Assembly: GCF_036840915.1 (NCBI RefSeq)
Contig: NZ_CP085725.1
Location: 248,001 to 312,000, forward strand
DNA length: 64,000 nt
Source: Flavobacterium hankyongi
GTDB taxonomy: Bacteria; Bacteroidota; Bacteroidia; Flavobacteriales; Flavobacteriaceae
Direction of reading: 5' to 3'
A program made the position numbers and the translations under genes. Positions within the stretch are counted from its first letter, which is position 1, and the number at the start of each line of letters is the position of its first letter. Under the pieces are notes generated by a model. It was given only the letters and a program-made list of their open reading frames with translations. It did no database searches and had not been told where the DNA came from. This document shows positions 11,190 through 20,173 of the stretch, in pieces.

Positions 11190-12131
11190 GTGCTAAACAG
11201 AAGACATATTCGAGTAAAAGTGATGCAAACTCTTTATTCTATGCATCAAAATCATTCTGATAATCTTGAAAAAGAAGAAAGATTCTTGTTTCAAAGTATT
11301 GAAAACGTTCAAGATCTATATCTTGTTTTAGTTTCTACGCTAGTAGAAATGAAAAGTAAAGAAGAAGCTTTTATCGAAATTTCTCGTAACAAGCATTTAG
11401 CAACTAAAGAAGAGAAAAATCCAAATCTTAAATTTGTAAATAATGCTATTTTAGGCATTTTGTCTGAAAGTAACTCACTTTCTATTGCTGTAGAAAATCG
11501 TAAAATTAATAACTGGAAAGTAAATGACGAATACATTCAAATTTTACTTGATGAAGTAAAGGAAAGTGAACTGTATAAAAATTACATGGATAAAAAGGAA
11601 AAATCATTTGAAGATGATTTGCACTTTGTTGTTTCTATGTATTCAGATATTGTAGCTCCTAATATTAAACTTTACGAATATTTAGAAGATCAAAAACTGA
11701 CTTGGATAGATGATATTCCTTTGGTAAATACTTTGATTCTAAAACAATTAAAATCGATTAAGGATGCCGATCATATTTTTATGGTTCCTAAGTTGTATAA
11801 TGATGTTGATGATAAGGATTTTGTTAGTCAGTTATTCAGGAAAACAATCCTTAATAATGACCTTCTAGCAAAAGAGTTTGCTGATAAAACTCCAAATTGG
11901 GAAGCAGAACGTATTGCCGAAATTGATACAATTATTTTGAAAATGGCAATATGTGAGTTTTTAAAATTTCCATCAATTCCTGTAAAAGTAACAATTAACG
12001 AATATTTAGAATTAGCAAAAGAATATTCAACACCAAAAAGTTCTATATTTATCAATGGAATTTTAGATAATTTAATTAAAGAATTTACCGCAGATGACAA
12101 ACTTAAAAAAGTTGGTCGCGGATTAATGTAA
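11190..12131 (+). CDS. nusB: Transcription antitermination factor NusB
   Basis: NusB binds boxA RNA with NusE (S10) and supports rRNA antitermination. The start MLNRRHIRVKVMQTLYSM is the typical NusB beginning in this phylum, and the C-terminal region (ERIAEIDTIILKMAICEF, PVKVTINEYLELAKEY) carries the conserved NusB helices. At 313 aa it is about twice the size of the E. coli protein. The extra central part is normal for Bacteroidota. The start codon is GTG. It is followed after 5 bases by a DUF1573 gene and yajC, likely one operon. Confidence 0.93.
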   Translation: MLNRRHIRVKVMQTLYSMHQNHSDNLEKEERFLFQSIENVQDLYLVLVSTLVEMKSKEEAFIEISRNKHLATKEEKNPNLKFVNNAILGILSESNSLSIAVENRKINNWKVNDEYIQILLDEVKESELYKNYMDKKEKSFEDDLHFVVSMYSDIVAPNIKLYEYLEDQKLTWIDDIPLVNTLILKQLKSIKDADHIFMVPKLYNDVDDKDFVSQLFRKTILNNDLLAKEFADKTPNWEAERIAEIDTIILKMAICEFLKFPSIPVKVTINEYLELAKEYSTPKSSIFINGILDNLIKEFTADDKLKKVGRGLM

Positions 12132-12136
12132 AAACT

Positions 12137-12646
12137 ATGATAAGAAAAGTAGTAGGTATTGTAACTATAGCTTCAGCTTTAATAATTGTTTCTTGCAAAC
12201 AAAAAGATCAATTTTCTGAAATAAAAATTGATCAAAAAAGTAATATGGTTGTTGCTAATGATGAATTTACTGGAGAAGTAATAAGTACCCAGCCAAAAAC
12301 GACTATGAAACCTGAAGATTATCCGGTAATGGAGATTGAAAATAATGGAGAATTTGATTTTGGAACAATCAAAGAAGGAGACAAAGTTGAACATGTTTTT
12401 AAATTCAAAAATGTTGGAAAAAAAGGTGATTTAGTTGTTGTTGATGCTCGTGCAAGTTGTGGTTGTACTGTACCTGACTGGACAAAGAAACCTTTAAAAG
12501 TTGGAGAATCAGGAGAGATTAAAATAGTTTTTAATTCAGCAGGTAAACCTGGTCAACAAAGTAAAACAGTAACTTTAACAACTAATACAGATTTAGGACA
12601 TCAATTAATAAAATTTAAAGCAAACGTAACACCAAAAGAAAATTAA
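12137..12646 (+). CDS. DUF1573 lipoprotein
   Basis: A 169-aa exported protein with a lipoprotein signal peptide (ALIIVSC, lipobox Cys at about residue 20). One DUF1573 immunoglobulin-like domain spans roughly residues 70-165, with the family core NGEFDFGTIKEGDKVEH and the double-Cys block DARASCGCTVPDW. DUF1573 proteins are common in Bacteroidota envelopes, often in several copies; their biochemical role is not known. It lies between nusB and yajC, with 2 bases to yajC. Confidence 0.88.
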   Translation: MIRKVVGIVTIASALIIVSCKQKDQFSEIKIDQKSNMVVANDEFTGEVISTQPKTTMKPEDYPVMEIENNGEFDFGTIKEGDKVEHVFKFKNVGKKGDLVVVDARASCGCTVPDWTKKPLKVGESGEIKIVFNSAGKPGQQSKTVTLTTNTDLGHQLIKFKANVTPKEN

Positions 12647-12647
12647 A

Positions 12648-12920
12648 ATGGCGCAATTAACACAATTTTTACCTTATATATTAATGTTTGTGGTTATCTA
12701 CTTTTTTATGATAATGCCACAACAAAAGAGAATTAAAAAAGAAAAAGAATTTGAAGCATCTTTAAAAGTAGGTGACAAAATTGTTACTAAAAGTGGTTTA
12801 CACGGAAAAATTTCTGAAATGGCGGAAACTACAATTGTTATCGAAACAATGTCTGGTAAATTAAAGATAGAAAGATCTTCGGTATCAAATGAATTATCAG
12901 CTGCGGCTAATAAAAAGTAA
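12648..12920 (+). CDS. yajC: Preprotein translocase subunit YajC
   Basis: A 90-aa inner-membrane protein with a single N-terminal helix (about residues 5-25) followed by MPQQKRIKKEKEF and the beta-rich segment LKVGDKIVTKSGLHGKI, both typical of YajC. In other bacteria YajC joins SecDF in the holotranslocon. Here secDF is in the same window but in a different transcription unit. The gene ends at a strong terminator at 12941-12966. Confidence 0.93.
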   Translation: MAQLTQFLPYILMFVVIYFFMIMPQQKRIKKEKEFEASLKVGDKIVTKSGLHGKISEMAETTIVIETMSGKLKIERSSVSNELSAAANKK

Positions 12921-12940
12921 TATTGTTTTTTCAAGTAATA

Positions 12941-12966
12941 AAAAAGTCCCAATTTGGGACTTTTTT
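12941..12966 (+). terminator. Terminator after yajC
   Basis: AAAAAGTCCCAA (12941-12952) pairs with TTGGGACTTTTTT across a minimal loop; the A and T tracts make it able to act in both directions. Confidence 0.85.
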
Positions 12967-12970
12967 ATTA

Positions 12971-13235
12971 TCAGTATTTATTGTTTAATTCCATTTCTGC
13001 ATCTTTCAATTTTTTTTTCAACTCGTGAATGAATTCCTCTTCAGGTTTCAATTTTAAATTTTCTTTTCCAGAAAAACAGTTTCACCATATTCTTGTCAAT
13101 CTTTGCGCCATTTATAAAGCAAAGAATTTTTTATTCAAAATTTTCGAGCTAACTCTGAAAAATTACTTCTTTAATTACTTAATTCTAAAGCTTTAATCTT
13201 GAATGTCAGTCATAATTTTTTTTCCTGTTTGAAGT
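12971..13235 (-). pseudogene. Decayed IS3-family transposase OrfA remnant
   Basis: Read on the minus strand this otherwise empty stretch gives collinear OrfA-like peptides. They are FKIKALELSN, then RSNFSELARKF, IKNSLLYKWRKD, QEYGETVF, and after a frame change SGKENLKLKPEEEFIHELKK, ending KLKDAEMELNNKY and a stop at 12971-12973. This is the order seen in IS3 OrfA: a helix-turn-helix, a YKWRK-type segment, then EYGE..F and a charged coiled region. The frame is broken by at least three stop codons, two of them TGA where Gly and Trp would be expected, and by a shift near 13080. No OrfB was found. It is clearly dead. Confidence 0.7.
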
Positions 13236-13428
13236 GTTAAAAATTAGGATTTTAGTCTTAATTCACATTGTGAGTTAAATTAGTAAATCCAGTGTAATGA
13301 ATTATTCAGTTAATAAAAGTATTTTTTTTCTTAATAAATTATATTTTGGACTGCAATTTGATTTAGTTTTTTTAAAAGATTTAATATTTCAAAATATATA
13401 GTATTTTAGCCTATTATTACATTTTAAT
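13236..13428. other. AT-rich intergenic region before nadC
   Basis: No supported gene or clear promoter. Together with the OrfA remnant it fills the gap between yajC and nadC. The nadC promoter must lie here, but no good TAnnTTTG match was found. Confidence 0.4.
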
Positions 13429-14289
13429 ATGATTTCAGAAGAACAATTTCAAAAGGAATTACAAATAATTATTACCAATGCAATTCGCGAAGATGTAGGT
13501 GATGGCGACCATAGTTCGTTGGCATGTATACCCTCAAGTGCTAAAGGGAAAGCTAAATTATTAGTTAAAGATGAAGGTGTTATTGCAGGAGTTGAATTTG
13601 CTAAAATGGTTTTCAAATATGTTGATGATGAACTTGAAATAGAAGAGTTTATTAAAGACGGTGCCAATGTAAAGTATGGTGATGTTGTTTTTTATGTTTC
13701 GGGTAGTTCGCAATCAATTCTTAAAGCTGAACGCTTAGTGTTGAATGCAATGCAAAGAATGAGTGCAATTGCTACTAAGACGAAAGTTTTTGTTGATTTA
13801 CTTCAAGGGACAAATACTAAAATTTTAGATACTCGTAAAACAACGCCAGGAATTAGAGCACTTGAAAAATGGGCGGTTAAAATTGCTGGAGGCGAGAATC
13901 ATAGATTTGCATTGTATGATATGATTATGCTTAAAGATAATCACAATGATTTTGCTGGCGGTATTACTAAAGCTATCGAAAAGACAAATACTTATTTGAA
14001 AGAAAAAAATCTAGATTTAAAAATTATTGTTGAAGCTAGAAATCTTGATGAAGTTGCTGAGATTTTGGAAAATGATGGAGTTTACAGAATATTATTAGAC
14101 AATTTCAATTTTGAAGACACCAAGACGGCTGTGCAATTAATTGGCGATAAGTGTTTAACAGAATCTTCAGGAGGAATCAACGAAAAAACTGTTCGTAAAT
14201 ATGCAGAATGTGGAGTAAATTATGTTTCTTCGGGAGCATTAACACATTCTATTTACAATATGGATTTGTCTTTAAAAGCTATTGATTAA
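13429..14289 (+). CDS. nadC: Nicotinate-nucleotide pyrophosphorylase (carboxylating)
   Basis: Quinolinate phosphoribosyltransferase converts quinolinate and PRPP to nicotinate mononucleotide in de novo NAD synthesis. The 286-aa length is typical. Recognised blocks are EDVGDGDHSS near the N-terminus, ERLVLNAMQRMSAIAT, LDTRKTTPGIR, KIAGGENHRFALYDMIMLKDNH (the phosphoribosyl-binding core) and ESSGGI near the C-terminus. It is followed by a YihY-like gene. Confidence 0.96.
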   Translation: MISEEQFQKELQIIITNAIREDVGDGDHSSLACIPSSAKGKAKLLVKDEGVIAGVEFAKMVFKYVDDELEIEEFIKDGANVKYGDVVFYVSGSSQSILKAERLVLNAMQRMSAIATKTKVFVDLLQGTNTKILDTRKTTPGIRALEKWAVKIAGGENHRFALYDMIMLKDNHNDFAGGITKAIEKTNTYLKEKNLDLKIIVEARNLDEVAEILENDGVYRILLDNFNFEDTKTAVQLIGDKCLTESSGGINEKTVRKYAECGVNYVSSGALTHSIYNMDLSLKAID

Positions 14290-14312
14290 TTTTAATTAAT
14301 AATTTGCCCAAA

Positions 14313-15260
14313 GTGACTACCGAAACAGAACATTTCTTAAAAAAAATACCAGTAATAAAACAACTGGTTATTGTTTTAGACAACATTAAGTTACCATGGT
14401 TACAAGGTGTTTCCTTATTTGGTCTTATCGATTTTTATTTTTCTGGTGTTCTACAAGGAGGTATTAGTTACAGAGCGGCAGCAATTGCTTTTAGCTTTTT
14501 TATGGCTTTGTTTCCTTTTGCGCTGTTTATTTTGAACTTAATCCCGTATATTCCAATTGAAGGTTTTCAGGATGACTTTTTATCGTTTGTTCGAGAAAAT
14601 GTACCTCCAACAACTTTTGATGCCATAGAAAATATTATTAATGATATTTTGCATAACAGTCATTCTGGATTGCTTTCGTCTGGGGTTATTTTATCAGTTT
14701 TTTTAATGACCAATGGTGTAAATGCGGTGATGAGCGGTTTCGAAACTTCGCTGCACGTAACAGTAAAAAGGGCTTACTTTAGACAATATTTTGTAGCACT
14801 TTTGATCTCTCTTTTATTAACATCAATCTTAATTGTTACAGTAACTGCTATAATTGCTTTAGAAGTTTTTATTCAAAAAACCATAATTCAAGATGTATTA
14901 ACGAATAGAGTTTCAGATAAAATTTCGCTGTTAGAATTTGGAAGATATATTTTTATCGTTCTAATGATTATGCTGGTAACGGCAATTTTGTTTAAATACG
15001 GAATTAAACAATCTAAAAAGAAAAGATTAATTACAATTGGCACAGTTTTTACAACTATTTTAATTGTTGTATCGTCTTATTTCTTTGGAATTTGGGTTGT
15101 TAAGTTCTCAAAATATAATGAGCTATACGGCTCAATTGGTACGTTGTTAATATTTATGTTTTACCTTTGGATTAACTGTATGGTTTTACTTTTAGGCTTC
15201 GAATTAGATGCTTCAATTGCGAAACTTAAGCAGCATCCTACTAAAAACCCCCACTTATAA
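14313..15260 (+). CDS. YihY/BrkB-family inner-membrane protein
   Basis: A polytopic membrane protein of about 315 aa with some six hydrophobic helices. Family blocks include GGISYRAAAIAFSFFMALFP, LSVFLMTNGVNAVMSGF and the C-terminal YGSIGTLLIFMFYLWINC. The family was once called ribonuclease BN but is an envelope protein of unknown function. No ATG is available at the right place. A GTG at 14313 (MTTETEHFLKKIPVI) resembles homologous N-termini, and a TTG at 14304 is the alternative. Its stop overlaps the next start (TAATG). Confidence 0.85.
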   Translation: MTTETEHFLKKIPVIKQLVIVLDNIKLPWLQGVSLFGLIDFYFSGVLQGGISYRAAAIAFSFFMALFPFALFILNLIPYIPIEGFQDDFLSFVRENVPPTTFDAIENIINDILHNSHSGLLSSGVILSVFLMTNGVNAVMSGFETSLHVTVKRAYFRQYFVALLISLLLTSILIVTVTAIIALEVFIQKTIIQDVLTNRVSDKISLLEFGRYIFIVLMIMLVTAILFKYGIKQSKKKRLITIGTVFTTILIVVSSYFFGIWVVKFSKYNELYGSIGTLLIFMFYLWINCMVLLLGFELDASIAKLKQHPTKNPHL

Positions 15261-15682
15261 TGAAAAAAACTTTCCTACTGTTTTTACTTTTTGGTATTTC
15301 CCAAATGCATTCTCAATCCGTTTTAGGAAAATGGAAAACCATTGATGATAAAACCAATCAGGCAAAATCTGTTGTTGAAATTTACGAGTCAAACGGAAAA
15401 GTCTATGGTAAGGTTGTCGAAATTTTTAACGAAGCCAAACGTAACAATACATGTACAAAATGTACTGGCACAGATAAAAACAAACCAGTTTTAGGACTTA
15501 TTATCATAAAAGGTCTTTCTAAAGATGGAGAAGAATATAATGACGGTAAAATTCTAGATCCTGAATCTGGAAGTTTATACAAATGTATTCTGAAACTAAT
15601 AGGGAAAGAAAAACTTGAAGTAAGAGGTTACATGGGAATATCTCTTATTGGTCGTTCTCAAACATGGGTTAGAGTTAAATAA
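15260..15682 (+). CDS. Exported DUF2147 protein
   Basis: A 140-aa protein with a Sec signal peptide (about residues 1-19, cut after QMHSQ) and one DUF2147 domain. The visible pattern VLGKWKTIDD, VEIYESNGKVYGKVVEI, KDGEEYNDGKILDPESGSLYKC, RGYMGISLIGRSQTW is that of the family. A pair CTKC at about residues 69-72 (in NNTCTKCTGTD) may form a disulfide. DUF2147 proteins form lipocalin-like barrels; function unknown. Translation is probably coupled to both neighbours through TAATG overlaps. Confidence 0.88.
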   Translation: MKKTFLLFLLFGISQMHSQSVLGKWKTIDDKTNQAKSVVEIYESNGKVYGKVVEIFNEAKRNNTCTKCTGTDKNKPVLGLIIIKGLSKDGEEYNDGKILDPESGSLYKCILKLIGKEKLEVRGYMGISLIGRSQTWVRVK

Positions 15683-18132
15683 TGAATTACTTTGTAGAAG
15701 TTATTTTACCACTTTCGCTTCCGCAAACTTTTACTTATAAAGTTTCTGAAGCGGAATTTCTTTTTTTGAAACCAGGGATGAGAGTTGCGGTTTCTTTTGG
15801 TAAAACAAAATTCTACACAGGTTTGGTTATGCAATTGCATAACAACGAACCTGCTTTATACGAAGCCAAAGAAATTCATCAAATTATTGATGAAAAGCCA
15901 ATTGTAAGTGAAATTCAGTTAAAACATTGGCAATGGATAGCTTCTTATTATATGTGTTCAATAGGTGAGGTTTACAAAAGTGCTTTGCCTTCAGCTTTGT
16001 TATTAGAGAGCGAAACGTTAATTTCTTCAAATAAAGAAGTTTTTATTAATGAAAATGAGCTTTCTGATGAAGAATATCTATTGTTTGAGGCATTATCTCA
16101 ACAATCTTCTATAAAAATTAGCGAGGCGGCTTCAATTGTAAATAAGAGAAAAGTATTTCCTATCATTCAACAGCTTTTGGCTAAAAATATTATCTCATTA
16201 CAAGAAGAGATGATAGAAGAATATAAACCAAAGTTGGTTCGTTACATTCGATTAGTTTCTCAATTTGAAAGTAATGATAAGTTGGAAGATTTGCTTCAGA
16301 TTCTTAAAAATGCTCAAAAGCAAAAGGAATTATTACTTAGTTATTTTCAGTTAAAAGCTTCTCAAAAAACACCCATTTCCGTAAAACAGCTAACAGAGTA
16401 TTCAGATGCCTCGTCTGCAATCATAAAAGCTTTAATCGATAAAGGGATTTTTGAAGAATATTATATTCAACACGATAGAGTTTCTTTTGATGAGGTTGAT
16501 GAAAATAAAATTGAACTGAGTGAGAATCAGTTTCAGGCGTTTCAGGAAATAAAAACATCTTTAGAGGATAAAGATGTATGTTTGTTGCATGGCATTACTG
16601 CTTCTGGAAAAACGGAAGTGTATATTAAGCTTATAGAGGAATTTATTCAAGAAGGAAAGCAGGTCTTATACCTCTTACCTGAAATAGCGTTGACGACTCA
16701 ATTGGTGACAAGACTAACTAAATACTTTGGAAATAAAGTAGCTGTCTTTCATTCAAAATACAGTAATAATGAAAGGGTAGAAGTCTGGAATCAGGTTCTA
16801 AATAATTCCGAAAAAGCACAAATTGTAATAGGAGCAAGGTCAGCCTTGTTTTTACCATTTCAAAATTTAGGATTTGTTATTGTTGATGAAGAGCATGAAC
16901 AAACATTCAAACAAGTAGATCCAGCGCCACGTTATCATGCTCGTGATGCTGCAATTGTTTTAGCAAATTTTCATAGAGCTAAAGTTTTACTGGGGTCAGC
17001 TACACCAAGTGTTGAAACTTATTTTAATACTCAAAAAGAAAAATACGGTCTTGTTGAATTAAGCAAACGTTTTGGAAATTCCATTTTGCCAGAAATTCAT
17101 TTGGTTGATTTAAAAGATGCTTATTTCCGAAAAAAGATGACGGGTCATTTTAGTCAGTCACTTATTGAGTCCATTACCGAAGCACTTTCATTAGGTGAAC
17201 AAGTCATTTTATTCCAAAACCGCAGAGGTTATTCGCCAGTAATTGAATGTATGACGTGTGGTCATGTACCACAGTGTACACAATGTGATGTGAGTTTGAC
17301 TTATCATAAGTTTAAAAATCAGTTGCGATGTCATTATTGTGGTTTTACTATGGCAAAACCAACCAGATGTCATGCCTGTTCAAGTATTGATTTGACTTCT
17401 AAAGGATTTGGTACAGAGCAAATTGAATTAGAATTAAATACTCTGTTTCCAAATAAAAATATAAAACGAATGGATCAAGATACTACTCGAGGTAAATATG
17501 CTTTTGAGAAGTTGATTGATAGCTTTAAAAATAGAGAGATAGATATTTTAGTTGGAACCCAAATGTTGGCAAAAGGACTAGATTTTGATAATGTATCAGT
17601 TGTTGGGATTCTTAATGCTGATTCGATGTTGTATTTTCCAGATTTTAGAGCCTTTGAACGTAGTTATCAAATGATGACCCAGGTTTCGGGTAGAGCAGGG
17701 CGTTCAGAAAAAAGAGGGAAAGTAATTATTCAAACGTATAATCCGTTGCATAATACGATTCAACAAGTTACAAATAACAATTATTTGGGAATGTTCAAAG
17801 AACAAATATATGAGCGATATATATATAAATATCCACCATATTATAAGTTAATAAAACTAACGCTTAAGCACAAAGATTTCGAAAAGCTTAAAGAAGGTTC
17901 TATGTGGTTGTATCAAGTGTTAAAACAACAGTTTGATATTCCTGTTCTTGGTCCAGAAGAGCCGCCAGTAAGTAAGATTCGTAATGAATATATCCGAACT
18001 ATATTGATTAAGATTCCGCAAGAGTATCATTTAGGGAATACAAAAAAAACTATCCAGAAAATACTGAATAGTTTTGATGCTATTTCTCAATACCGAAGTA
18101 TTAAGGTCGTTATAAATGTCGATTATTATTAA
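15682..18132 (+). CDS. priA: Primosomal protein N' (replication restart helicase PriA)
   Basis: PriA recognises stalled replication forks and reloads the replisome. The 816-aa protein has an N-terminal DNA-binding domain beginning YFVEVILPLSLPQTFTY, a helicase core with Walker A GITASGKT (304-311) and the DEEH motif VDEEHEQTFKQ, and an inserted zinc-binding region. That region contains eight cysteines in four CxxC pairs (CMTCG, CTQC, CHYCG, CHAC). The helicase end shows GTQMLAKGLDFDNV and QVSGRAGR. Start overlaps the DUF2147 stop. The stop overlaps by 4 bases the end of the convergent LytTR gene. Confidence 0.96.
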   Translation: MNYFVEVILPLSLPQTFTYKVSEAEFLFLKPGMRVAVSFGKTKFYTGLVMQLHNNEPALYEAKEIHQIIDEKPIVSEIQLKHWQWIASYYMCSIGEVYKSALPSALLLESETLISSNKEVFINENELSDEEYLLFEALSQQSSIKISEAASIVNKRKVFPIIQQLLAKNIISLQEEMIEEYKPKLVRYIRLVSQFESNDKLEDLLQILKNAQKQKELLLSYFQLKASQKTPISVKQLTEYSDASSAIIKALIDKGIFEEYYIQHDRVSFDEVDENKIELSENQFQAFQEIKTSLEDKDVCLLHGITASGKTEVYIKLIEEFIQEGKQVLYLLPEIALTTQLVTRLTKYFGNKVAVFHSKYSNNERVEVWNQVLNNSEKAQIVIGARSALFLPFQNLGFVIVDEEHEQTFKQVDPAPRYHARDAAIVLANFHRAKVLLGSATPSVETYFNTQKEKYGLVELSKRFGNSILPEIHLVDLKDAYFRKKMTGHFSQSLIESITEALSLGEQVILFQNRRGYSPVIECMTCGHVPQCTQCDVSLTYHKFKNQLRCHYCGFTMAKPTRCHACSSIDLTSKGFGTEQIELELNTLFPNKNIKRMDQDTTRGKYAFEKLIDSFKNREIDILVGTQMLAKGLDFDNVSVVGILNADSMLYFPDFRAFERSYQMMTQVSGRAGRSEKRGKVIIQTYNPLHNTIQQVTNNNYLGMFKEQIYERYIYKYPPYYKLIKLTLKHKDFEKLKEGSMWLYQVLKQQFDIPVLGPEEPPVSKIRNEYIRTILIKIPQEYHLGNTKKTIQKILNSFDAISQYRSIKVVINVDYY

Positions 18133-18821
18133 GAATCTAAAGCTTTTACTAAATCTTCTTTTTTGTTTCTACTCAAAGGTATTTTTGTTACTCCTATCTC
18201 TGCAAATTTACTGTTAAACTTCTCTATCTTATCAATGTTGATAATGAAAGACTTGTGTACTCGAATGAATTTTTCTTTAGATAAATCTTTTTCAAAAGAT
18301 TTCATGGTTGATAATACCAGATGGCTATCATCTTCAGTAACTATTTTTACGTAGTCACCATAAGCCTCTATCCATTTAATTTTTGAAGTGTAGATTTTAA
18401 GCTTTTTCAGATTACTTTTGATAAAGATATGCTCACCTTCTTCTTCAACATTCTCACGACGAAGCTGATACATATCCATGGCTCTTTTTATGGCAGCATT
18501 AAAACGTTCTTTCGTAATAGGTTTTTGTAGGTAGTCTGTCGCATCATAATCAAACGCTTTAACTGCATACTCTGCTTTTGCGGTGATAAATATGATTTGT
18601 GGTTTTTCTTTTAGACCATCCAATAAATTGAATCCGTTAATTACTGGCATTTCAATGTCTAAAAATAACAAATCAACTTGTTTTGTAGCCAAGCAGTTTT
18701 TGGTTTCGACAGCATTCGAAAATTCACCAACAAGGGATAAATTAGGGTGAGCATCTACTAATTTTGTTACCAAAATTCTCTGAATGGAGCTGTCATCAAC
18801 AACAATACAGTTCAATTTCAT
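18129..18821 (-). CDS. LytTR-family response regulator
   Basis: A 230-aa two-domain regulator. The N-terminal receiver has VVDDSS and the phosphoacceptor Asp55 in LLFLDIEMP, with Lys in QKPITKERF. The C-terminal LytTR DNA-binding domain shows KIKWIEAYGDYVKI and KEKFIRVHKSFIINIDKIEKF. Such regulators usually answer to membrane histidine kinases; none is next to it, so it is an orphan here. The upstream ATG at 18830 would add three residues; the ATG at 18821 gives the usual MKLNCIVVDD start. It ends inside the priA stop region. Confidence 0.92.
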   Translation of the reverse strand: MKLNCIVVDDSSIQRILVTKLVDAHPNLSLVGEFSNAVETKNCLATKQVDLLFLDIEMPVINGFNLLDGLKEKPQIIFITAKAEYAVKAFDYDATDYLQKPITKERFNAAIKRAMDMYQLRRENVEEEGEHIFIKSNLKKLKIYTSKIKWIEAYGDYVKIVTEDDSHLVLSTMKSFEKDLSKEKFIRVHKSFIINIDKIEKFNSKFAEIGVTKIPLSRNKKEDLVKALDS

Positions 18822-18927
18822 AAGCGTCATTTTAATAGATTTGTATGTTAAAAATAGAATAATTTATTTAAATGCCAAATTATTTTAAAGGAAAAAATGA
18901 TTTTAATCGATTTGTTTGAGTTTTGTT

Positions 18928-18957
18928 TTGCGTATTGAAATAAAAAGACTACTTTTG
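18928..18957 (+). promoter_or_regulatory. Predicted promoter of the rpsF-rpsR-rplI operon
   Basis: TTG (18928-18930), 19-base spacer, TACTTTTG (18950-18957). It is a full consensus match 34 bases before rpsF, as expected for a strong ribosomal-protein promoter. Confidence 0.8.
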
Positions 18958-18991
18958 CACCCACATTTTTTAACAAATAAAATTTATTATT

Positions 18992-19333
18992 ATGAATCAT
19001 TATGAAACTGTTTTCATCTTGAATCCCGTTTTATCTGAAACTCAGGTAAAGGAAACAGTAAGCAAATTTGAAGATTATTTAACTTCAAAAGGTGCTAAAA
19101 TGGTATCCAAAGAGGATTGGGGCTTGAAAAAAATGGCTTACGAAATTCAAAACAAGAAAAGTGGTTTTTACCATTTATTTGAATTCCAAGTAGAAGGTGA
19201 TGTGTTAATTGGTTTTGAAACTGAATTTCGTCGTGACGAAAGAGTTATGCGTTTCTTAACTGTAAGTTTAGACAAACACGCTATTTCTTGGGCTGAAAGA
19301 AGAAGAGAAAAATTAAAATCTAAAAAAGCTTAA
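18992..19333 (+). CDS. rpsF: 30S ribosomal protein S6
   Basis: S6 binds 16S rRNA with S18 in the platform of the small subunit. The 113-aa sequence starts [16 protein letters not shown] and contains [25 protein letters not shown] and [12 protein letters not shown], all typical of bacterial S6. It is the first gene of the rpsF-rpsR-rplI operon, with 5 bases to rpsR. Confidence 0.97.
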   Translation: MNHYETVFILNPVLSETQVKETVSKFEDYLTSKGAKMVSKEDWGLKKMAYEIQNKKSGFYHLFEFQVEGDVLIGFETEFRRDERVMRFLTVSLDKHAISWAERRREKLKSKKA

Positions 19334-19338
19334 TTATC

Positions 19339-19635
19339 ATGTCAACAATCGAGCAATCTGCAAAAGGAAAAAAAGACGGAGATATCAGATATTTAACGCC
19401 TTTAAACATTGATACGAACAAACAAAAAAAATATTGTCGTTTCAAAAAATCAGGAATCAAATACATCGATTATAAAGATGCTGACTTCTTGTTGAAATTC
19501 GTAAATGAGCAAGGTAAAATCCTTCCTCGTCGTTTAACAGGAACTTCTTTAAAATACCAAAGAAAAGTATCTGTAGCGGTAAAAAGAGCACGTCATTTAG
19601 CTTTGATGCCATACGTAGCTGATTTATTAAAATAA
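19339..19635 (+). CDS. rpsR: 30S ribosomal protein S18
   Basis: S18 partners S6 in the small subunit. It has 98 aa with the conserved core [17 protein letters not shown] and [20 protein letters not shown], then [12 protein letters not shown]. The N-terminal extension is usual in Bacteroidota. It lacks the zinc-type cysteine set, holding only one Cys in this core. It is the middle gene of the operon. Confidence 0.97.
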   Translation: MSTIEQSAKGKKDGDIRYLTPLNIDTNKQKKYCRFKKSGIKYIDYKDADFLLKFVNEQGKILPRRLTGTSLKYQRKVSVAVKRARHLALMPYVADLLK

Positions 19636-19655
19636 TTAAAAAAATAACAGTTGTT

Positions 19656-19673
19656 GTCCCGCTACTGCGGGAC
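19656..19673 (+). other. Intra-operon hairpin between rpsR and rplI
   Basis: GTCCCGC (19656-19662) and GCGGGAC (19667-19673) form a GC-rich 7-bp stem with loop TACT and no T tract. It lies in the 69-base leader of rplI. It could be an mRNA stability or translation-control element; it does not look like a terminator. Confidence 0.6.
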
Positions 19674-19704
19674 TAACTTCTATAAAATACAAAAGGACAA
19701 CAAC

Positions 19705-20148
19705 ATGGAAATTATATTAAAACAAGACGTTCAGAACTTAGGCTTTAAAGATGACGTAGTAACGGTTAAGCCAGGATACGGTCGTAACTTTTTAATTCCT
19801 CAAGGATTAGCTGTGTTGGCTACTCCGTCAGCAAAAAAAGTATTAGCTGAGAATTTAAAACAAAAAGCTCACAAAGAAGCTAAAGTTGTTGCAGATGCTA
19901 AAACATTAGCTGAAGCATTAAAAGCTTTAGATATCAAAATTACTGCAAAAGCAGGTGGTGAGAAACTTTTTGGTTCTGTTACTAATGCTGATTTATCTGA
20001 AATTTTAAGTAAAAACGGTCATTCAATCGATAAAAAATTCATCACTTCAGGTATTGTTAAAAGAACAGGTAAGTACAATGCTTCAGTTCGTTTACACCGT
20101 GATGTAATCGTTGATTTAGCTTACGAAATTGTAGCTGAACAAGCTTAA
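19705..20148 (+). CDS. rplI: 50S ribosomal protein L9
   Basis: L9 is an elongated large-subunit protein at the base of the L1 stalk. From the ATG at 19705 the protein has 147 aa, the normal length. It begins MEIILKQDVQNLGFKDDVVTV and contains the signature GYGRNFLIPQGLAV. The C-terminal domain shows GGEKLFGSVTNADLSE. An upstream alternative start at 19651 is rejected because it includes the hairpin region and non-conserved sequence. Confidence 0.97.
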   Translation: MEIILKQDVQNLGFKDDVVTVKPGYGRNFLIPQGLAVLATPSAKKVLAENLKQKAHKEAKVVADAKTLAEALKALDIKITAKAGGEKLFGSVTNADLSEILSKNGHSIDKKFITSGIVKRTGKYNASVRLHRDVIVDLAYEIVAEQA

Positions 20149-20173
20149 TTTCTTAAAAAAGATAAGATGGAAG

